Shown: positions 52,601 to 64,000, counted from the first letter of the stretch. The stretch: DNA of 64,000 nucleotides from Liquidambar formosana (GCA_039720395.1 CM077827.1:23836375-23900374), one strand, 5' to 3'. The notes: generated by a model from the letters alone, not told the origin. A program made the numbers and translations.

Positions 52601-53955
52601 TCTTTTGTACACTTTGTAGATGCTTTCAAGCTTTAGTGGGATCTTTCCTTAGTGCTTGTATATGTCTCATGTACTTGGGCTAAGCCTTTTGTTATTAATA
52701 TACTTTTATTTCATAATTAAAAAGAAAAATGTAGCGCAGAAGCCTTTTGTGCTGCCAATACAACTCAAGTGCTCCTTGGATGCAGACATCTAACGACACT
52801 TCTTGGACTTGCAGTGGACACTTTGGAATACTGAATTTCTTTTATTATTAAAAGAGATAAACAATCAACTGTGTGCTTACACCCACACACATATATTGTC
52901 ATGTCCCTATCATGTCTTTTGGAGAATTTTCCGTGCCCCATCTCTTTGTCCATGCAACATATCTGGCAGCTCAACAATTTTAACATGTTTGCTCCTTATT
53001 TTACATGTTCGGCCATATTTTTCTGACGGTACTCACTATGATATATAGGTGGCAGAAAATGCGTCTTTTGTAACAATGGTAAGATGAAGCAAGAAATGGG
53101 CTTGGTTGACTGTAAGGTGTGCAAGGGTGCAGGTATAATTTTCTGACCTTCAGATATATATATTCAAAATAGCTATAAACATTAAGGGGACTTCTGCACA
53201 TACAATGGGAGTTTATTCATTCCATTGATTTTAAATAGCATCAAGAATTAAGTCCATTGTGTTCTTCAACAGTATTGTAATGTGTGCTTGATTTTACTCG
53301 TATTATGTGATATCATTTGAGGATTTTGATAAGAGCACTACTATACATCATGGATGTAAGTCCACTAAAGCTTCATGGTGCTTAGGTGGCAAAGTTTCAC
53401 TTGCAATTTATTTTTTATTTTTTTAATGAGAAAAATGATAAATCTCACAAATTCCTAAAATACAGCCAATCAAATCAATTGTAAAGAGTCAGTAGTCTTC
53501 ACATCAACACAGCATTTCTTTTTTGATAAATGACCTCGTCTCTGTTTTATTATTATCATTTGGTGATCATAATGATGAGTGATTTTTACATGACTAACTT
53601 CATGTGCAAATGTAAAACACAATGGAATAAAATCATTTCCATTTTAAGTCTCCCACACTAAAAAGATAGAAAAGAAAAGAGAAAATAAAAAGGGAATTCA
53701 TGCAGGTTGCCATTACTTCAGCCCTGATCATTTAGTTACAATTAGTTTTGAGCAATGCCCAAAATGTTCATTGAGTTTTAAGTTACAAATTCAACATCCT
53801 CAAGAATATTTCAGCTTGTGACTACCTTATAATTATATATTTATATTGTTAAATGCATTGCCTCTGCACATGTTTCTTAATATTAATTGTATCTCTCTGT
53901 AGGATTGATACTCTGCAAGAAGTGTGCAGGTTCTGGATATTCGAAACGTCTATGA
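47369..53955 (+). CDS. small membrane-anchored protein with DnaJ-type cysteine-rich domain (four exons)
   Basis: Exons 47369-47662, 48345-48381 (only 37 nt), 53049-53132 and 53903-53955 join to 155 codons plus stop; all junctions are GT...AG and keep the frame. The N-terminus is Ser/Thr-rich and lacks acidic residues for about 35 residues, as in chloroplast transit peptides. Residues 79-97 form one hydrophobic segment. Four CxxC units follow (C104/C107, C115/C118, C132/C135, C143/C146), three of them in CxxCxGxG-like form, matching the zinc-binding domain of DnaJ but without a J domain. Plastid proteins of this design, such as BSD2, LQY1 and PSA2, act as chaperones or thiol enzymes in Rubisco or photosystem assembly. 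Which one this resembles functionally is not clear. Intron 2 is 4.7 kb and full of repeats. Confidence 0.85.
47663..48344 (+). other. intron 1 of the DnaJ-type domain gene
   Basis: 682 bp from GTAATT to TTGCAG, including a T run at 47992-48014. No other feature is seen. Confidence 0.75.
48520..48560. repeat. (TA)n microsatellite
   Basis: TA run interrupted once by G, next to the foldback repeat. Confidence 0.9.
48562..48830. repeat. foldback repeat within intron 2
   Basis: Two arms of about 125 bp pair imperfectly: TATAAGTTATATCA, CACCATGCATTGG, GTACCCCATAACC and ACTAATGCA phrases occur in one arm and as complements in the other. Microsatellites flank it on both sides. This is likely a MITE; no clear target duplication was found. 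Confidence 0.65.
48832..48901. repeat. compound (CT)n(TA)n(CA)n microsatellite
   Basis: Three dinucleotide runs follow one another directly over about 70 bp. Confidence 0.95.
49079..50130. mobile_element. PIF/Harbinger-like element in intron 2
   Basis: Ends GGCCCTGTTTGGC and, on the other strand, GGTCCTGTTTGGG, flanked by TTA (49076-49078 and 50131-50133). Ends of this GGNCCTGTTTGG form with a TTA/TAA duplication are typical of PIF/Harbinger and Tourist elements. The 1052-bp interior holds a TA run (49615-49641), an A run and no transposase. Confidence 0.75.
50621..52735 (+). mobile_element. decayed LINE (L1-type) ORF2 3' portion
   Basis: In changing frames the plus strand shows the plant LINE order: [12 protein letters not shown], then [12 protein letters not shown] (about 50770-50805), ERESLWR (about 50935), DWWTYEMSP (about 50990), [14 protein letters not shown] in the zf-RVT region (about 51555), and a C-terminal [14 protein letters not shown] block (about 52475-52520). 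It ends in an A-rich stretch near 52715-52733. About 700 bp between 51720 and 52410 does not fit the ORF and may be an insertion. Many stops and frameshifts make it inactive. Confidence 0.75.
53133..53902 (+). other. intron 3 of the DnaJ-type domain gene
   Basis: 770 bp from GTATAA to TGTAG. AT-rich, no other feature. Confidence 0.75.
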
Positions 53956-54298
53956 GCTGTGGACTAAAATTTCTCTTTTGCTGTCACAATACCCTTTATT
54001 TGCAATCTGTAAGATGATTTTACTGAAGCTTAATTCTTTTGTGTAGATATCCCCCCCCCCCCCCCCCCCCTCTTTTCTTTTTCATGTCCTAGTTTTCAAC
54101 TTACTTAAAATTATGATGAAGTGGATATTGTAAATTCTGATGTAAATTTGACTCTTCATTTTAGAATCTGAATTCCTCTTGAATCAGTGTCCTGGTGAAC
54201 AAATATGATTTTAAACAAATGAAAGTTGTTTTTTTCCTTGAGAAAATAATAGGTTAATTTGCGTGTTTTGTGAAAAACTGAAATAATGTAGTGATATG

Positions 54299-54342
<44 letters not shown>

Positions 54343-55500
54343 GTATGCACATGGATTGAGAGCTTATATGACAGATTCTGTCATCAGAGGACAAGGGAGA
54401 AAAGTTCAACTTCTTGATAGAGTTTGGAAGAGCAATAAGTTCTTCAGATTCTGTTGGAAATCAAAGTTCCAGCTGAAACCATAGCGAGAAAAATAGAAGC
54501 TCTCTGGTTGATATAGGACAGATACTTAAAAGAAGGGAAATCACTGTACCGAAGGTCATGCCAGAATTTTATTTTGGAACTGGGCCCTACAAAGCTATAA
54601 GCCTACAACATATTTGATACAAGAAGTAACTGAGGAAGAAAGCTGACTTAAATATTCCCAAGGACACTTCTAGGACTCTCTTTTGACAAGATTAGGGTCC
54701 CACATGTTAGACTGCAAGCCATGCTTACTTTGGATGCAAAAGAGAACTTGGATTCTTTAGGGAGATTCCATAGCCACTTAGTGGTAAGATATTTTTTTTT
54801 CCTTAGAATCATATTGGAATGCCAAATAGATTCTTGAGGACCACAGTCCTCTTCCCATCTCACCATCTTTTATTCTCCATAAGACTGGATCAAAGGAAAT
54901 CACTGAGTCATTTCTTCATCCTATCGGTAACATAATTTTTAACATAGAAAGAATAAACCTGGATAGACTGTTTCCCCTTGTTCAGCTGAGTCATCTGTGG
55001 AAAGACACAAATTGATATTCAGCGTCTTTCTAGAAAAGACACCATAGATTATGACAAGCATGCTTCATATATAGGGTTTATTCTCCACTCATTGTCAATA
55101 ACTTGAAGTTTGGCATTCATTTCCCTCATTTTATTATTTCTATTTTCTTTTGAGTACAAATATGACAGACTTTTTCGTCCGAAGTTTTGAATTCAGTATT
55201 GCAAATTATTGAAGGATAATGGAATAGGATTCTTGGTTTAGTTGATTCCTAGAGTTAGAAATTTCAAGATTCCTTCCACATTTCTGTGAGTGGCTTCAAC
55301 TTTCTTCAAGAGGTGGCATTGCTGCATGCTTCTACAGCTTTTTAACCTATGATCAATCAGTTTTTAGTGTGCTACTTTAATAAATACTTTATCAAAAATA
55401 TGCCCCTGGCAGTATAAATTGACCCAAATAATAATGAAATGGACTTCTAAAATAGGTCATTATATATGGTTAGTGTTTGTTTGCTTGTAGTTTATTTTAG
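53956..55500. other. 3' flank of the DnaJ-type gene and intergenic DNA
   Basis: Holds a run of 20 C (54051-54070), about 95 bp after the stop codon and probably in the 3' untranslated region, and a 38-bp (CT)n run at 54300-54338. No gene is recognised. Confidence 0.5.
54051..54070. repeat. homopolymer of 20 C
   Basis: Twenty consecutive C bases, unusual in AT-rich plant DNA. The exact length may be unreliable in any assembly. Confidence 0.9.
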
Positions 55501-55899
55501 GGGAAATTACAGTATCACTCCCTCAACTTTCACTCAAAAACACTTGTGCCCCTCTATTTTATCTTAAAACACTTTGATCCCTCTAGTTTGGATTTATGAC
55601 ACTTCATATATTTCAGTCAATCTACCACTGTTTTTTGACGGAAAATGGTCACGTGAAATATACTTAGACAACAAAAATGCTCCTTTTTGACAAAAATACA
55701 CAGAAATGCTCCTCTTTGACGAAAATACTCTTTTAATGATTGTAAATCTTAACTATTTATAGATGAGCAGGGTAAAATAACATTTTCGGTTAACGGCATT
55801 AGGTTTCCAAACTAGAAGGGGTCATAGTGTTTTAAGATAAAATAGAGGGGTGCAAAGTGTTTTCAGGTGAAAGTTGAGGGGGTTAAACTATAATTTCCC
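55501..55899. mobile_element. 399-bp MITE with inverted repeats of about 90 bp
   Basis: The left arm GGGAAATTACAGTATCACTC and the right arm (other strand) GGGAAATTATAGTTTAACCC start a pairing that runs through CTCAACTTTCAC, AAAACACTT, CCCTCTATTTTATCTTAAAA and TCTAGTTTGG. Arms of this length suggest a Mutator-type MITE. The flanks are T-rich and no exact target duplication can be fixed. Confidence 0.75.
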
Positions 55900-56585
55900 T
55901 TTTTTTATTATTCCATATATATTTTCCTTTTTCAGAATCAATAAACATCTCATCAAGACAAGAAGCCAGATTGATGAAACAATCGATTAGCAAGCCATCT
56001 AAAAGAAACACAATCATCTCCAACACTTCTGGTGTACACTCGTTCTGTTTAAATGTGTCAAACAGTTTTTACCACAACCTAGGAGACTGTTTTGGACCAT
56101 ACGGCCACTTTTTTTTCTTGCAGAGACAATATTCCTCAGCTTCCACTTCAAAACACTTGTTCAATGTGTGTATTCAATCCTCATCATGAGAAAATATTGT
56201 CTTAGCATTGAGTTTCTCTAGGGAGTAGTGACGTGTTCTGGGATGGTGTCAAAGTTATTAGGTTTTTGGATATGGATTTATTAATTCTTATCCTTGTTTA
56301 AATTTAGTTTGATTCTTATTTCATTATTAAAAAAAGGTTTTTCTTAATTTAGGAGAAGTCTTAATTATAGTAGGAGTAGGATTTAATTAGTAGGACTTAT
56401 GGCTCTCCATATAGAAGGAAGGATTATAGACAATGATTAATGAGAATTATGTACATCTTTCTTCTTCTTTTTTTTGATTCAAAATTATGTACATCTTTCA
56501 CACTCCATTAATAGTGAGATCTCCCTTATCATCTTTAAGGTAGGACTCCTACAAGGCCTTAGTGAGATTCTAAAGTAATATCCTC

Positions 56586-56650
<65 letters not shown>

Positions 56651-59600
56651 TTATTATTATTCTTATTGTATTTCTTTTATTCCTTGCACTGCTGTACTAT
56701 TTCTACCCACAATCTGTTGGTTAGTCCCACATTCGCCCAAATATTGGCTTTGATAAGGGTTTGGGCCCTCCACCAAACAGCTTAAGCTTTGGGGTTGGAT
56801 TCTTCTTACACAATTAATCCTTTCTTTAACCCCAATTTTAATCCTAAAACCCTTACCTTTTACGTAAATTTGAAGTATACCTTTCTTCACAACCCTAGCC
56901 TTGAGATCCAGAACTTACAGTGAGTTTGTCCCTTCAATTTCAAACTATTTTTAGTCTTCAACATCCAATTGAGCTTTTATTCCATCCATAGCCTTTCCTA
57001 CCATCTTACCATCCATTAATCTGAAAACCAAAGCTCCATCCCACTTGTATTTGATTGTACACGGCATTATAATTTTCTTTAATGGTTGTCTGACATAATG
57101 ATGTCAACAATTACTTGGTAGGGCAGCTAAAAGTTGGATATCATGATCATGAGGTTGATTATAGTCATTCTTGGTTAAGTTAGTAGTCATTTTCTAAGAA
57201 GTTAGTAGCTAGACCTATCTGTAATTCCCCCTTTAAAAACATACCTCTGTAGAAATTTTGTGAAAGGAGACACATTCACCAGAGTAACTGGCTGAGCAAA
57301 CTGCTTTGCTCAAAGTTTTCCTTGACAAGAGCAGCATTGGAGGCTACATGCTTTCTCTAGAAGCATTTGATTTGTGTGTTTGGTGACATATATGGGGTGC
57401 CTTCATTGGTTATTGTGGAACCCTGTTTAACTGTTTTGCCTTAAATTCAATACCCTTTGTGATTGAACATCCTTAGTTAACTGTAATCTGCACCTCCTCC
57501 CAAAACATAAGAGCAGCTCACAGAAGTCTAGCTTCCCAATCTTATTACTGCAGAGAAGATTTCAGTTACTCAACTCTTTAAAACTCTCTTCATTCATATG
57601 AATCATACACTTGTGCAACATTCACTTCAAGTTTGAATTTGAATTGCTTGAAGGTGATATTTCTGCAGCTCTGATCCTCTCGTATGCATGCTTAATGGTT
57701 CACCTTCTCCTTAGCCTCCATAACAGCTAGGCCTCCCTAACATTCATGAATCCCCTTTCTGATTTTCCATTGTTCCAGCAACCGGTCAAAATTGCCCCAC
57801 CATTGCTCAAATTACAGCAACTAGTCTGTTTTTGGAGATGTGACGAGAGTAGCTTGAACCAAGAATATCTCCGTCCCACGTGATGATTTACTTATCATGA
57901 AAGGAATGTTTTACCATCTTCCACTCTGCGATGCTTATTGTGTCAGTGGGGATACTGCATTTAATTTCCTGTTTTGTATTGGATTTAAAACCATCCTTCA
58001 TCCTTTAAATTTTCAGCTTACAACAATGATTGTTCCTCTTTTGTGTTTGAAATAAACTTTAATTTTGACATATTGACACCCAAATGCTGCAATTTCCTTC
58101 ATTGGCTGCCGCCTATTGGGCCTTCTCTCTCGGCATCACTACCAAAACCAATTTTTTCTTATTTTGTTTGCATGTTATATTGCTGTAACATCCTCCATAT
58201 CCACTAGCTCTTGAATGTAAGTATGATATTTTTACCTCCTTTTTTTTATTTAAAAAAATGAGTACTTAAATCTCTATTGTCTCTTGATTGTATGGTACAC
58301 AATGGTTGCTTGAATATATCTCAACTGACTTTTTTATCTTAAAAAGTTGCTGTCATTCATCGTTGACATTGCACTTAAATGGATTTTCAATTATACTTAC
58401 TAATCCTTCATCATGCCAGCAGACATCTGTGTCTTTTCTTTCAACACTTTTGTGGACTAGTATTTACCAATTGAACTTCTCTTTGTTCAACATCATGTTT
58501 GAATTCTTCAATATAATCACTAAGCCAGACCTGGCTCAAATACCCGTTTGTTGGGAGAATTGTGATCCTAGGATGATACCATTGTGAGAAAGAGAAATAA
58601 CTGGTGGGGAAAACATCTGTACAAGATATGAATTTATGTGGTTTGTTACCCATGGCTAGCTGATCAAAGAGATTTACTGTGAAAATTAGAGGAGCTATAT
58701 GGGACACTAGTATTTGTGCCATCCAATTTCAAATGAAGTTCATAGATGTCAACCATTGTTTGTTAGCAAAAATTAATGAAGTTTTGATGTTCCAATTTTT
58801 CCTCCAAACACTACACTTGGCAAGATCTTGAAATCAATTTCTACTTATGGAACTTCATTTAAAACCATTATCATGTCCATATATGGGTATCCCAAAAGGG
58901 AAATTTACGAAGCACTCCCCAGGCATTGCCAAAAAAACATGCTTCATAACCCTATTAGGGCTATTTAGAAATTTGAGCTGCTATTTTCATTATTATTGTT
59001 TGCTTTAAAATAATTACCTGGTAATTCTACCAGAACTGTCAAGGATTGGGATGCTATTATTATTATTATTACTATCATTATTATTGCATCTGCCATATAA
59101 TTCAAAATTGTGGTGTTATTGGTTGATGCATTGAATGAAGTTTCTGTTTTGCTAAAAGAAAAAAAAAAATAATGATAATAATAATAATTAAGATTCCTCC
59201 TTTTTTTTCAGTTCTTATTATTATTGTTATTATTATTTGGTAATAGAATCCATTCTCCTTGGGTGGTAAAACTTCTGTTTAACGTACATTAATTTAATTT
59301 GATTATTTGCATGCTTGTCCAATGCATTTGTCTGCCTATGAAGTGGGGATCTTGATCAGCCTTTTGTTCAGATAGTATTATGATTGCATTTAATGTTGTG
59401 GGAACGTTCTGGGTTCGATCCCAAGATTTTTCCTGTACAAGAGACTTACTATTCTATATGTACCAATGTACCATTCTTTCCAGACAAATATATTACGGAG
59501 TAGTAAATAGATTTAAGTAACACTAAAAGATATGGACAAAAGCAAAAACAAAACAAAATATAAATCCTGGGAATTCTATGTTGCCTTTCAATGATTAGAT

Positions 59601-60087
59601 CACCACTCTATTCTAATATTATAATTTCTCTTTCATTTGCTTACGCATCCACCTAATCCTTAAAGAATGTATTTTTCTTTCTCTTTTAATTATTGCAATG
59701 TGTTACCTGGGTGGGCTTTCCTCGGGTGCGCTATGCAAGGACCACTGTGCTGATCATTGGAAAACATCCAACCCACTGGTCAGCCCAAGTACCAAGCATC
59801 CAACCACTTTAATGCCGCACTTGGTCACAAGCCCACGTTATTTGGCTTGGTTTTGTGAGTTGTGAACCCCCTCCCCCTCAAAAAAATAAATAAATAAATA
59901 ACCAACACACACAAAACTACAAAAACAACTTGCCATCTCCTTCATTATGATTTTGTAATCCCCAAACCAAACACCACCATGCTTTAACTCTTTCCCTGTT
60001 TCTTGTTCTACCCTTCTTCCCTTTCCTCTCCTTCTTAATAACCTTCACCACATCACTTCTCCCATTCCATCACAGATTGAGAAAAAG
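55900..60087. other. long intergenic region upstream of CXE15
   Basis: Mostly AT-rich with no convincing gene. It contains a compound CT/CA microsatellite at 56582-56650, a degraded relative of the 42694 MITE (about 57100-57231), ATT/TTA trinucleotide runs at 59057-59090 and 59215-59238, and a GGGTTCGATCCC B-box-like sequence at about 59410 that may mark a SINE remnant. An (AAAT)n run lies at 59880-59900. Confidence 0.45.
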
Positions 60088-61791
60088 ATGTCTGACACAC
60101 CTGCCGCCGCCGCCGCTCCCTATGAGGTGGAGGAATGCCGAGGCGTCCTTCGAGTTTACAGCGATGGATCCATCGTTCGCTCAACTCAACCAAGCTTCAA
60201 CGTCCCTGTCCATGACGATGGCTCTGTGGTGTGGAAAGATGTGCTCTTTGATCCCATGCATAACCTTCAGCTCCGGCTCTACAAGCCAGCTTCACCCTCT
60301 TCCACCAAGCTCCCAATTTTCTATTACATTCACGGTGGCGGCTTCTGCATCGGCTCCCGCACTTGGCCCAACTGCCAAAACTACTGTTTCCATCTCGCCT
60401 CGGAGCTTCAAGCTGTTGTCATCTCGCCCGACTATCGGCTAGCTCCCGAAAATCGGCTCCCGGCGGCTATCGAGGATGGCTTGATGGCTGTAAAATGGCT
60501 CCAAGCTCAAGCTCAAGCTGTGTCTGAGAATCCCGATACTTGGCTGACTGATGTGGCTGATTTTAGCCACGTGTTCGTATCTGGTGACTCGGCTGGTGGC
60601 AACATTGCGCATCATTTGGCGGTTCGGCTCGGGCCTGGGTCACCCGAATTGGGGCCGGTTCGGGTGAAAGGTTATGTCCTCTTGGCTCCATTTTATGGTG
60701 GAACTGTACGGTCGAGGTCCGAGGCTGAGGGACCAAAAGAAGCCTTCCTGAATTTGGAGCTCATTGACAGGTTTGTGCAAGCCAGTTATAATATCGGAGA
60801 TTATTTTTATACACACTGCAGTACTTCACCTTATAGGGTATTTGACCAACGGGTCCATCAATCTCAACCGTCCAAATCATCATCAATGAAAAATAAGAAG
60901 AAACGTTTTTATAAAAACTTGTTGAGTTGTCCAATAAAGCTCCCTAAAGATCCTCCCACCGAGCTTCTGCCTATTTTATGTAATGATAACAGAGGGGTGT
61001 CTTTCCCTAGATTAGTGTAGGTGTTGTTTTGTCTTTTGGGCTTTGGCCCCAGTTTACCGAAAAAAAAAAAAAAAAAGCTCCCCTAAAGATGATTAAATGA
61101 AAAATAAGAAGAAATTTCTAAAATACTTTGAGGTATGGATGACTAATTAAGGCCCATTTGGCAGTGGAAACAAAAACGGTTGTTTGTTTTTGAAAACGGC
61201 AAAAAAAAAAAAAAAAATGGAAGTGAATAAATTTGGCGAGGGGTTTCAGAAACGCGTTTTTTTGAACAAGAGACGCAGAACCATTGACCATTGACCATGA
61301 AGATGACTCAAAAATAGGATGTTCTGGAAAAATGAAAATTCATTTTAATTTATCTACCAAACAAGCCTTAAACAACACAATTAGTGGAGCTTAATCAGTC
61401 TTAGATAATGGGTCAGGTGTTGCAATATTGTATGTTGGCTCTTATTGAGAAATATTGTGTATTATAAATACAAATTTGCTTTAGGTTCTGGAGGCTATCA
61501 ATACCGGTTGGAGAGACCACTGACCATCCATTGGTGAACCCGTTTGGGCCTGTTAGCCCTAGTCTTGAAGCAGTGGAGCTTGATCCAATCCTAGTGGTGG
61601 TTGGGGGAAGTGATCTATTGAAGGATCGAGCTAAGGATTGTGCAGAGAGGTTGAAAGCTTGGGGAAAGAAGATTGAGTATGTGGAATTTGAAGGAAAGCA
61701 ACATGGTTTTTTCACTATCGATCCTAACACCGATGCATCCAAGGAGTTGATGCTACTCATCAAACGTTTCATAGCCCAAAATTCTGGCTAG
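60088..61791 (+). CDS. CXE15: carboxylesterase of the CXE15 type
   Basis: Two exons, 60088-60770 and 61485-61791, encode 329 residues; the intron (714 bp, AG|GTTTGT ... TTTAG|G) splits an Arg codon. It is a plant alpha/beta-hydrolase of the HSL/GID1-like carboxylesterase family: oxyanion-hole HGGGF (82-86), nucleophile Ser168 in GDSAG, and likely Asp275 and His301 (DLLKDR, KQHGF) in exon 2. The C-terminal half (FWRLSIP, NPFGPVSPSLE, VVVGGSDLLKDRAK) matches Arabidopsis CXE15 best as I recall it; that enzyme has been reported to hydrolyse strigolactones. No signal peptide, so probably cytosolic or nuclear. The first exon stays open into the intron to 61020, so an unspliced transcript would give a 310-residue protein without the catalytic Asp and His. 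Confidence 0.92.
60771..61484 (+). other. intron of CXE15
   Basis: 714 bp. It contains an A run at 61061-61076 and the small Tourist-like MITE at 61151-61367. Confidence 0.85.
61151..61367. mobile_element. 217-bp Tourist-like MITE in the CXE15 intron
   Basis: Ends GGCCCATTTGGCAG and, on the other strand, GGCTTGTTTGGTAG, flanked by TTAA on both sides. Non-coding, with an A run inside. Confidence 0.65.
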
Positions 61792-62050
61792 CTTGGGTCA
61801 AGTTGGTGGGCATGCATGTCTTCTTAGCAAGGCTCTATTGCAGATGTTTTGGACCTTTTTTCCTTCCTTTTATGTGGTTTTTATTTTTGAAAAATAATTT
61901 GTATGAAGGTCTTAGCTTTAATGAGACATCTTTATTATGATAATCAATAAAGGAAAGGGATGGTTCAAAAAAGAAAGAAAGGGAAACATTTTCTGGCTTG
62001 CCTAAGTCATGAAAATAAAGTTTTTTTTATATATGCAACTTCAAAATTAA
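61792..62050 (+). other. CXE15 3' flank
   Basis: Likely 3' untranslated region; the AATAAA at about 61945 could be its polyadenylation signal. Confidence 0.5.
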
Positions 62051-62596
62051 AGCATCTCCAGTGATGTAAGCTAAATTACTTATGTTATTGTTATTTTAGC
62101 TCATGCTACAATGCCAAATTTACAAGGTGCTCCAATGATGTGAATGACATAATGTGCTATTTTTTGCTACAACTTCATTCCCTTCATTTTTTATAAACTA
62201 CCAATTACCATATTCCAACCTCCATTGTTCTAACCACAAAATTATGATGATAACTAAATTTGCCTGTGTACGATTTTTTTTTTTTTTGTAAAATATAAGA
62301 TTTCAATATTATTTTTGAAATATTGTATTTATTTAAGGGCTGTTTGGTTACTGAGAAAATTTTGAAAGAGAAATATTGTATTTTTCACAATTGCTGATGT
62401 GTTTGGTTGTTGAGAAATAGAAGGAGAGATAACATGGCAAATATAGTAATAACTTACCCTTGTACCAAATATGGCATAAGGGTGAACTATTGCTATTTTT
62501 AGCACAAGTTTTTAGCATACCATTGGAGTAGCCCGATTTGTACTAAATGCTACAATATAGTAACAACATAGATTATAACTCACTGCTAGAGATGCT
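62051..62596. mobile_element. possible hAT-type MITE
   Basis: Terminal AGCATCTCCAG and, on the other strand, AGCATCTCTAG bound about 546 bp. Inner phrases (CTCCAATGATG, CATTGGAGTAG) are also inverted. Such AGCATCTCCA ends are common in plant hAT MITEs. No exact 8-bp duplication was found, and a GGGCTGTTTGGTTACTGAG phrase inside suggests a nested second element. Confidence 0.5.
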
Positions 62597-64000
62597 TTTA
62601 TAATCATATATCCTATCCCATAAGAGCATGTGTTTGCAAAAGTCTTAATTTTAACTCTTATGTAATTGGATGTATGAGTTTTTGTACTTCGCTTTAAAAA
62701 CAAAAATAAAAAAATAAAAAAGGTAATAAGCTTTTGAAAAGGGAGATAAAGCATGTGTAGCTTTAGTCCGGCCCTGAGACCCTCGGGTTGGGCCTGGACC
62801 TTGACTTTGAAGCTCAATACAACTTTATTTGAAAGAGGGCAGTTAATGCTACCTCTAAACTTTATTTATAAATCTTACTTTTTTTTTTCATTTTTTAAGG
62901 ACTAGTTGGTGTACAATATGCGTTGCACGTGGACCATCTTGATTTGTAGTTGTTTTCATAAATGATAATAATTTTTGTGACTCACTTCATAAAATGTAAA
63001 ATAATTTAAGAAAATAAAATTTCTTAAGAAAAAATCACACACAAAATAAATAAATAAATAAATAAAAAGAGAGAGAGAAAAAGAAATAATCCGTAAACAA
63101 ATAAAATTTTAGAAAACGCTACAACAATTAGAAATTGATAGAGATTAATATTATTTAAAATAAAAAGTTATATTAAACGTGTAATGAAAAGTAGTATTTT
63201 TAAATTAATACTTAATTTTTTATATTGTTTTTTATTTTCTATTGTTTTGCTCCACATGATATTACTTCCTTTTATACTCTCTATCTCTCTCATTTATCTT
63301 CTCCCCTTCTCACTTTTTCTTTTACTATTCAAAATCTGAACTCCACCTACTATCATGTCTCATTTATCTTCTCCTCAGCCATGCCTCATAGTAACTATGA
63401 CTTACTATGACAGATGAACACTTTGTAAAATTACGAGATAATAATTTAAAAATAATATCAACAACTATTTATGTATCTTGTATAATTGTGACAAATGTAA
63501 ACTCATAAGGAATATAAGATAGTACGTGATTTTTTTATAAAATATATATATATTTTTTTTTTCGTAGTGGTTTATTTAAATATTAATGATATATTATAAT
63601 TTTAACAAGTAGTTCATGATCATTAAAGTTTATAAACAATATATATTAAAAAGCTAATCAAAACTTGGAATGTAAAAATAGAGAAGAAATGTATAGGAAT
63701 GAAAAAAGTAAGAGAGTTGGAGTAGAAGAAAAAGATAAAGGACCATCAAAGTTTAAAAACCTAATTAGAATTTAATAAGAAAATAGCTAAATAATAGGAC
63801 TTTTGTCTTCATGGATTTTATTAAGGATAAGGTTAAAAAAGTAATTAAGTTTAAAAATGAGGGTATAAAGGTCAATCAAAAGTTTTTCTAACATTCACCC
63901 TTTTATAGGTAGTATAGATTTATAAGAAACATAAAGGTTTTTATAAAAACTGATTGAGTTGTCTATTAGAAAACATTATTTTGAACAACTTTGCAGAAGA
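62597..64000. other. AT-rich terminal region
   Basis: No gene recognised. It includes an (AAAT)n run at about 63047-63068, TA runs at 63541-63552 and a GCGTTGCACGTGG sequence at about 62920, a motif often seen at the edge of plant repeats. The last 60 bases resemble the sequence at 37785-37870. Confidence 0.4.

Larger units (their letters stand above)
48382..53048 (+). other. intron 2 of the DnaJ-type domain gene, repeat-filled
   Basis: 4667 bp from GTAAAT to ATATAG. It contains TA, CT and CA microsatellites, a foldback repeat (48562-48830), a Tourist-like element (49079-50130) and a decayed LINE (about 50621-52735). The splice sites at both ends appear intact despite the load. Confidence 0.75.

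Noticed and set aside
60077..60442. Alternative plus-strand frame over CXE15 exon 1
   Set aside because: Shadow of the CXE15 frame, which has the catalytic motifs.

Overview
The window reads as nuclear DNA of a flowering plant, most likely a eudicot. It is AT-rich with many microsatellites, carries spliced genes of plant families, and is full of plant-type transposons (Ty3/gypsy Tat lineage, hAT, Mutator-like, Tourist, Stowaway, LINE). The species cannot be told from the sequence.

Bases 1-20463 are two nested Ty3/gypsy retrotransposons of the Tat (Ogre/Retand-like) lineage. Element A lies on the minus strand. It has a 3.3 kb LTR (10482-13776), a tRNA-Arg-type primer binding site, gag, protease, an Ogre-type intron, and RT-RNase H-integrase. 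Beyond pol, in antisense, lie a plant-mobile-domain-like ORF (991-2268) and the spliced 3' end of another gene (1-515). All its ORFs are open except for one stop in integrase. Element A appears to have inserted into element B (plus strand, 13777-20463), an older and decayed relative with the same intron and the same antisense ORF. An 80-bp GC-rich near-perfect palindrome occurs once in A's LTR U3 and once upstream of A's antisense ORF, with one base different. This is the most unusual structure in the window.

Bases 20464-31932 are transposon territory: a PPR gene fragment, a 5.2 kb decayed hAT element (21863-27084) containing a 917-bp inserted element with a 9-bp target duplication, a Stowaway MITE, a small hAT element with an exact 8-bp duplication, a 170-bp tandem repeat, and a 1.66 kb Mutator-like element with an exact 9-bp duplication.

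Bases 31933-64000 hold the host genes. EFL1 (32368-35451, plus) is an intronless ribosome-maturation GTPase. A kinesin-12-like fragment (37231-37560) and a YqaJ-type nuclease pseudogene (38681-39705, minus) follow. A four-exon gene (47369-53955, plus) encodes a small membrane-anchored protein with a DnaJ-type cysteine-rich domain; its 4.7 kb second intron carries a Tourist-like element, a foldback and a decayed LINE. A two-exon CXE15-like carboxylesterase gene (60088-61791, plus) is probably active on ester substrates, possibly strigolactones. These host genes show no operon-like or pathway relationship to each other. The spaces between them are mostly AT-rich DNA with MITEs and simple repeats.
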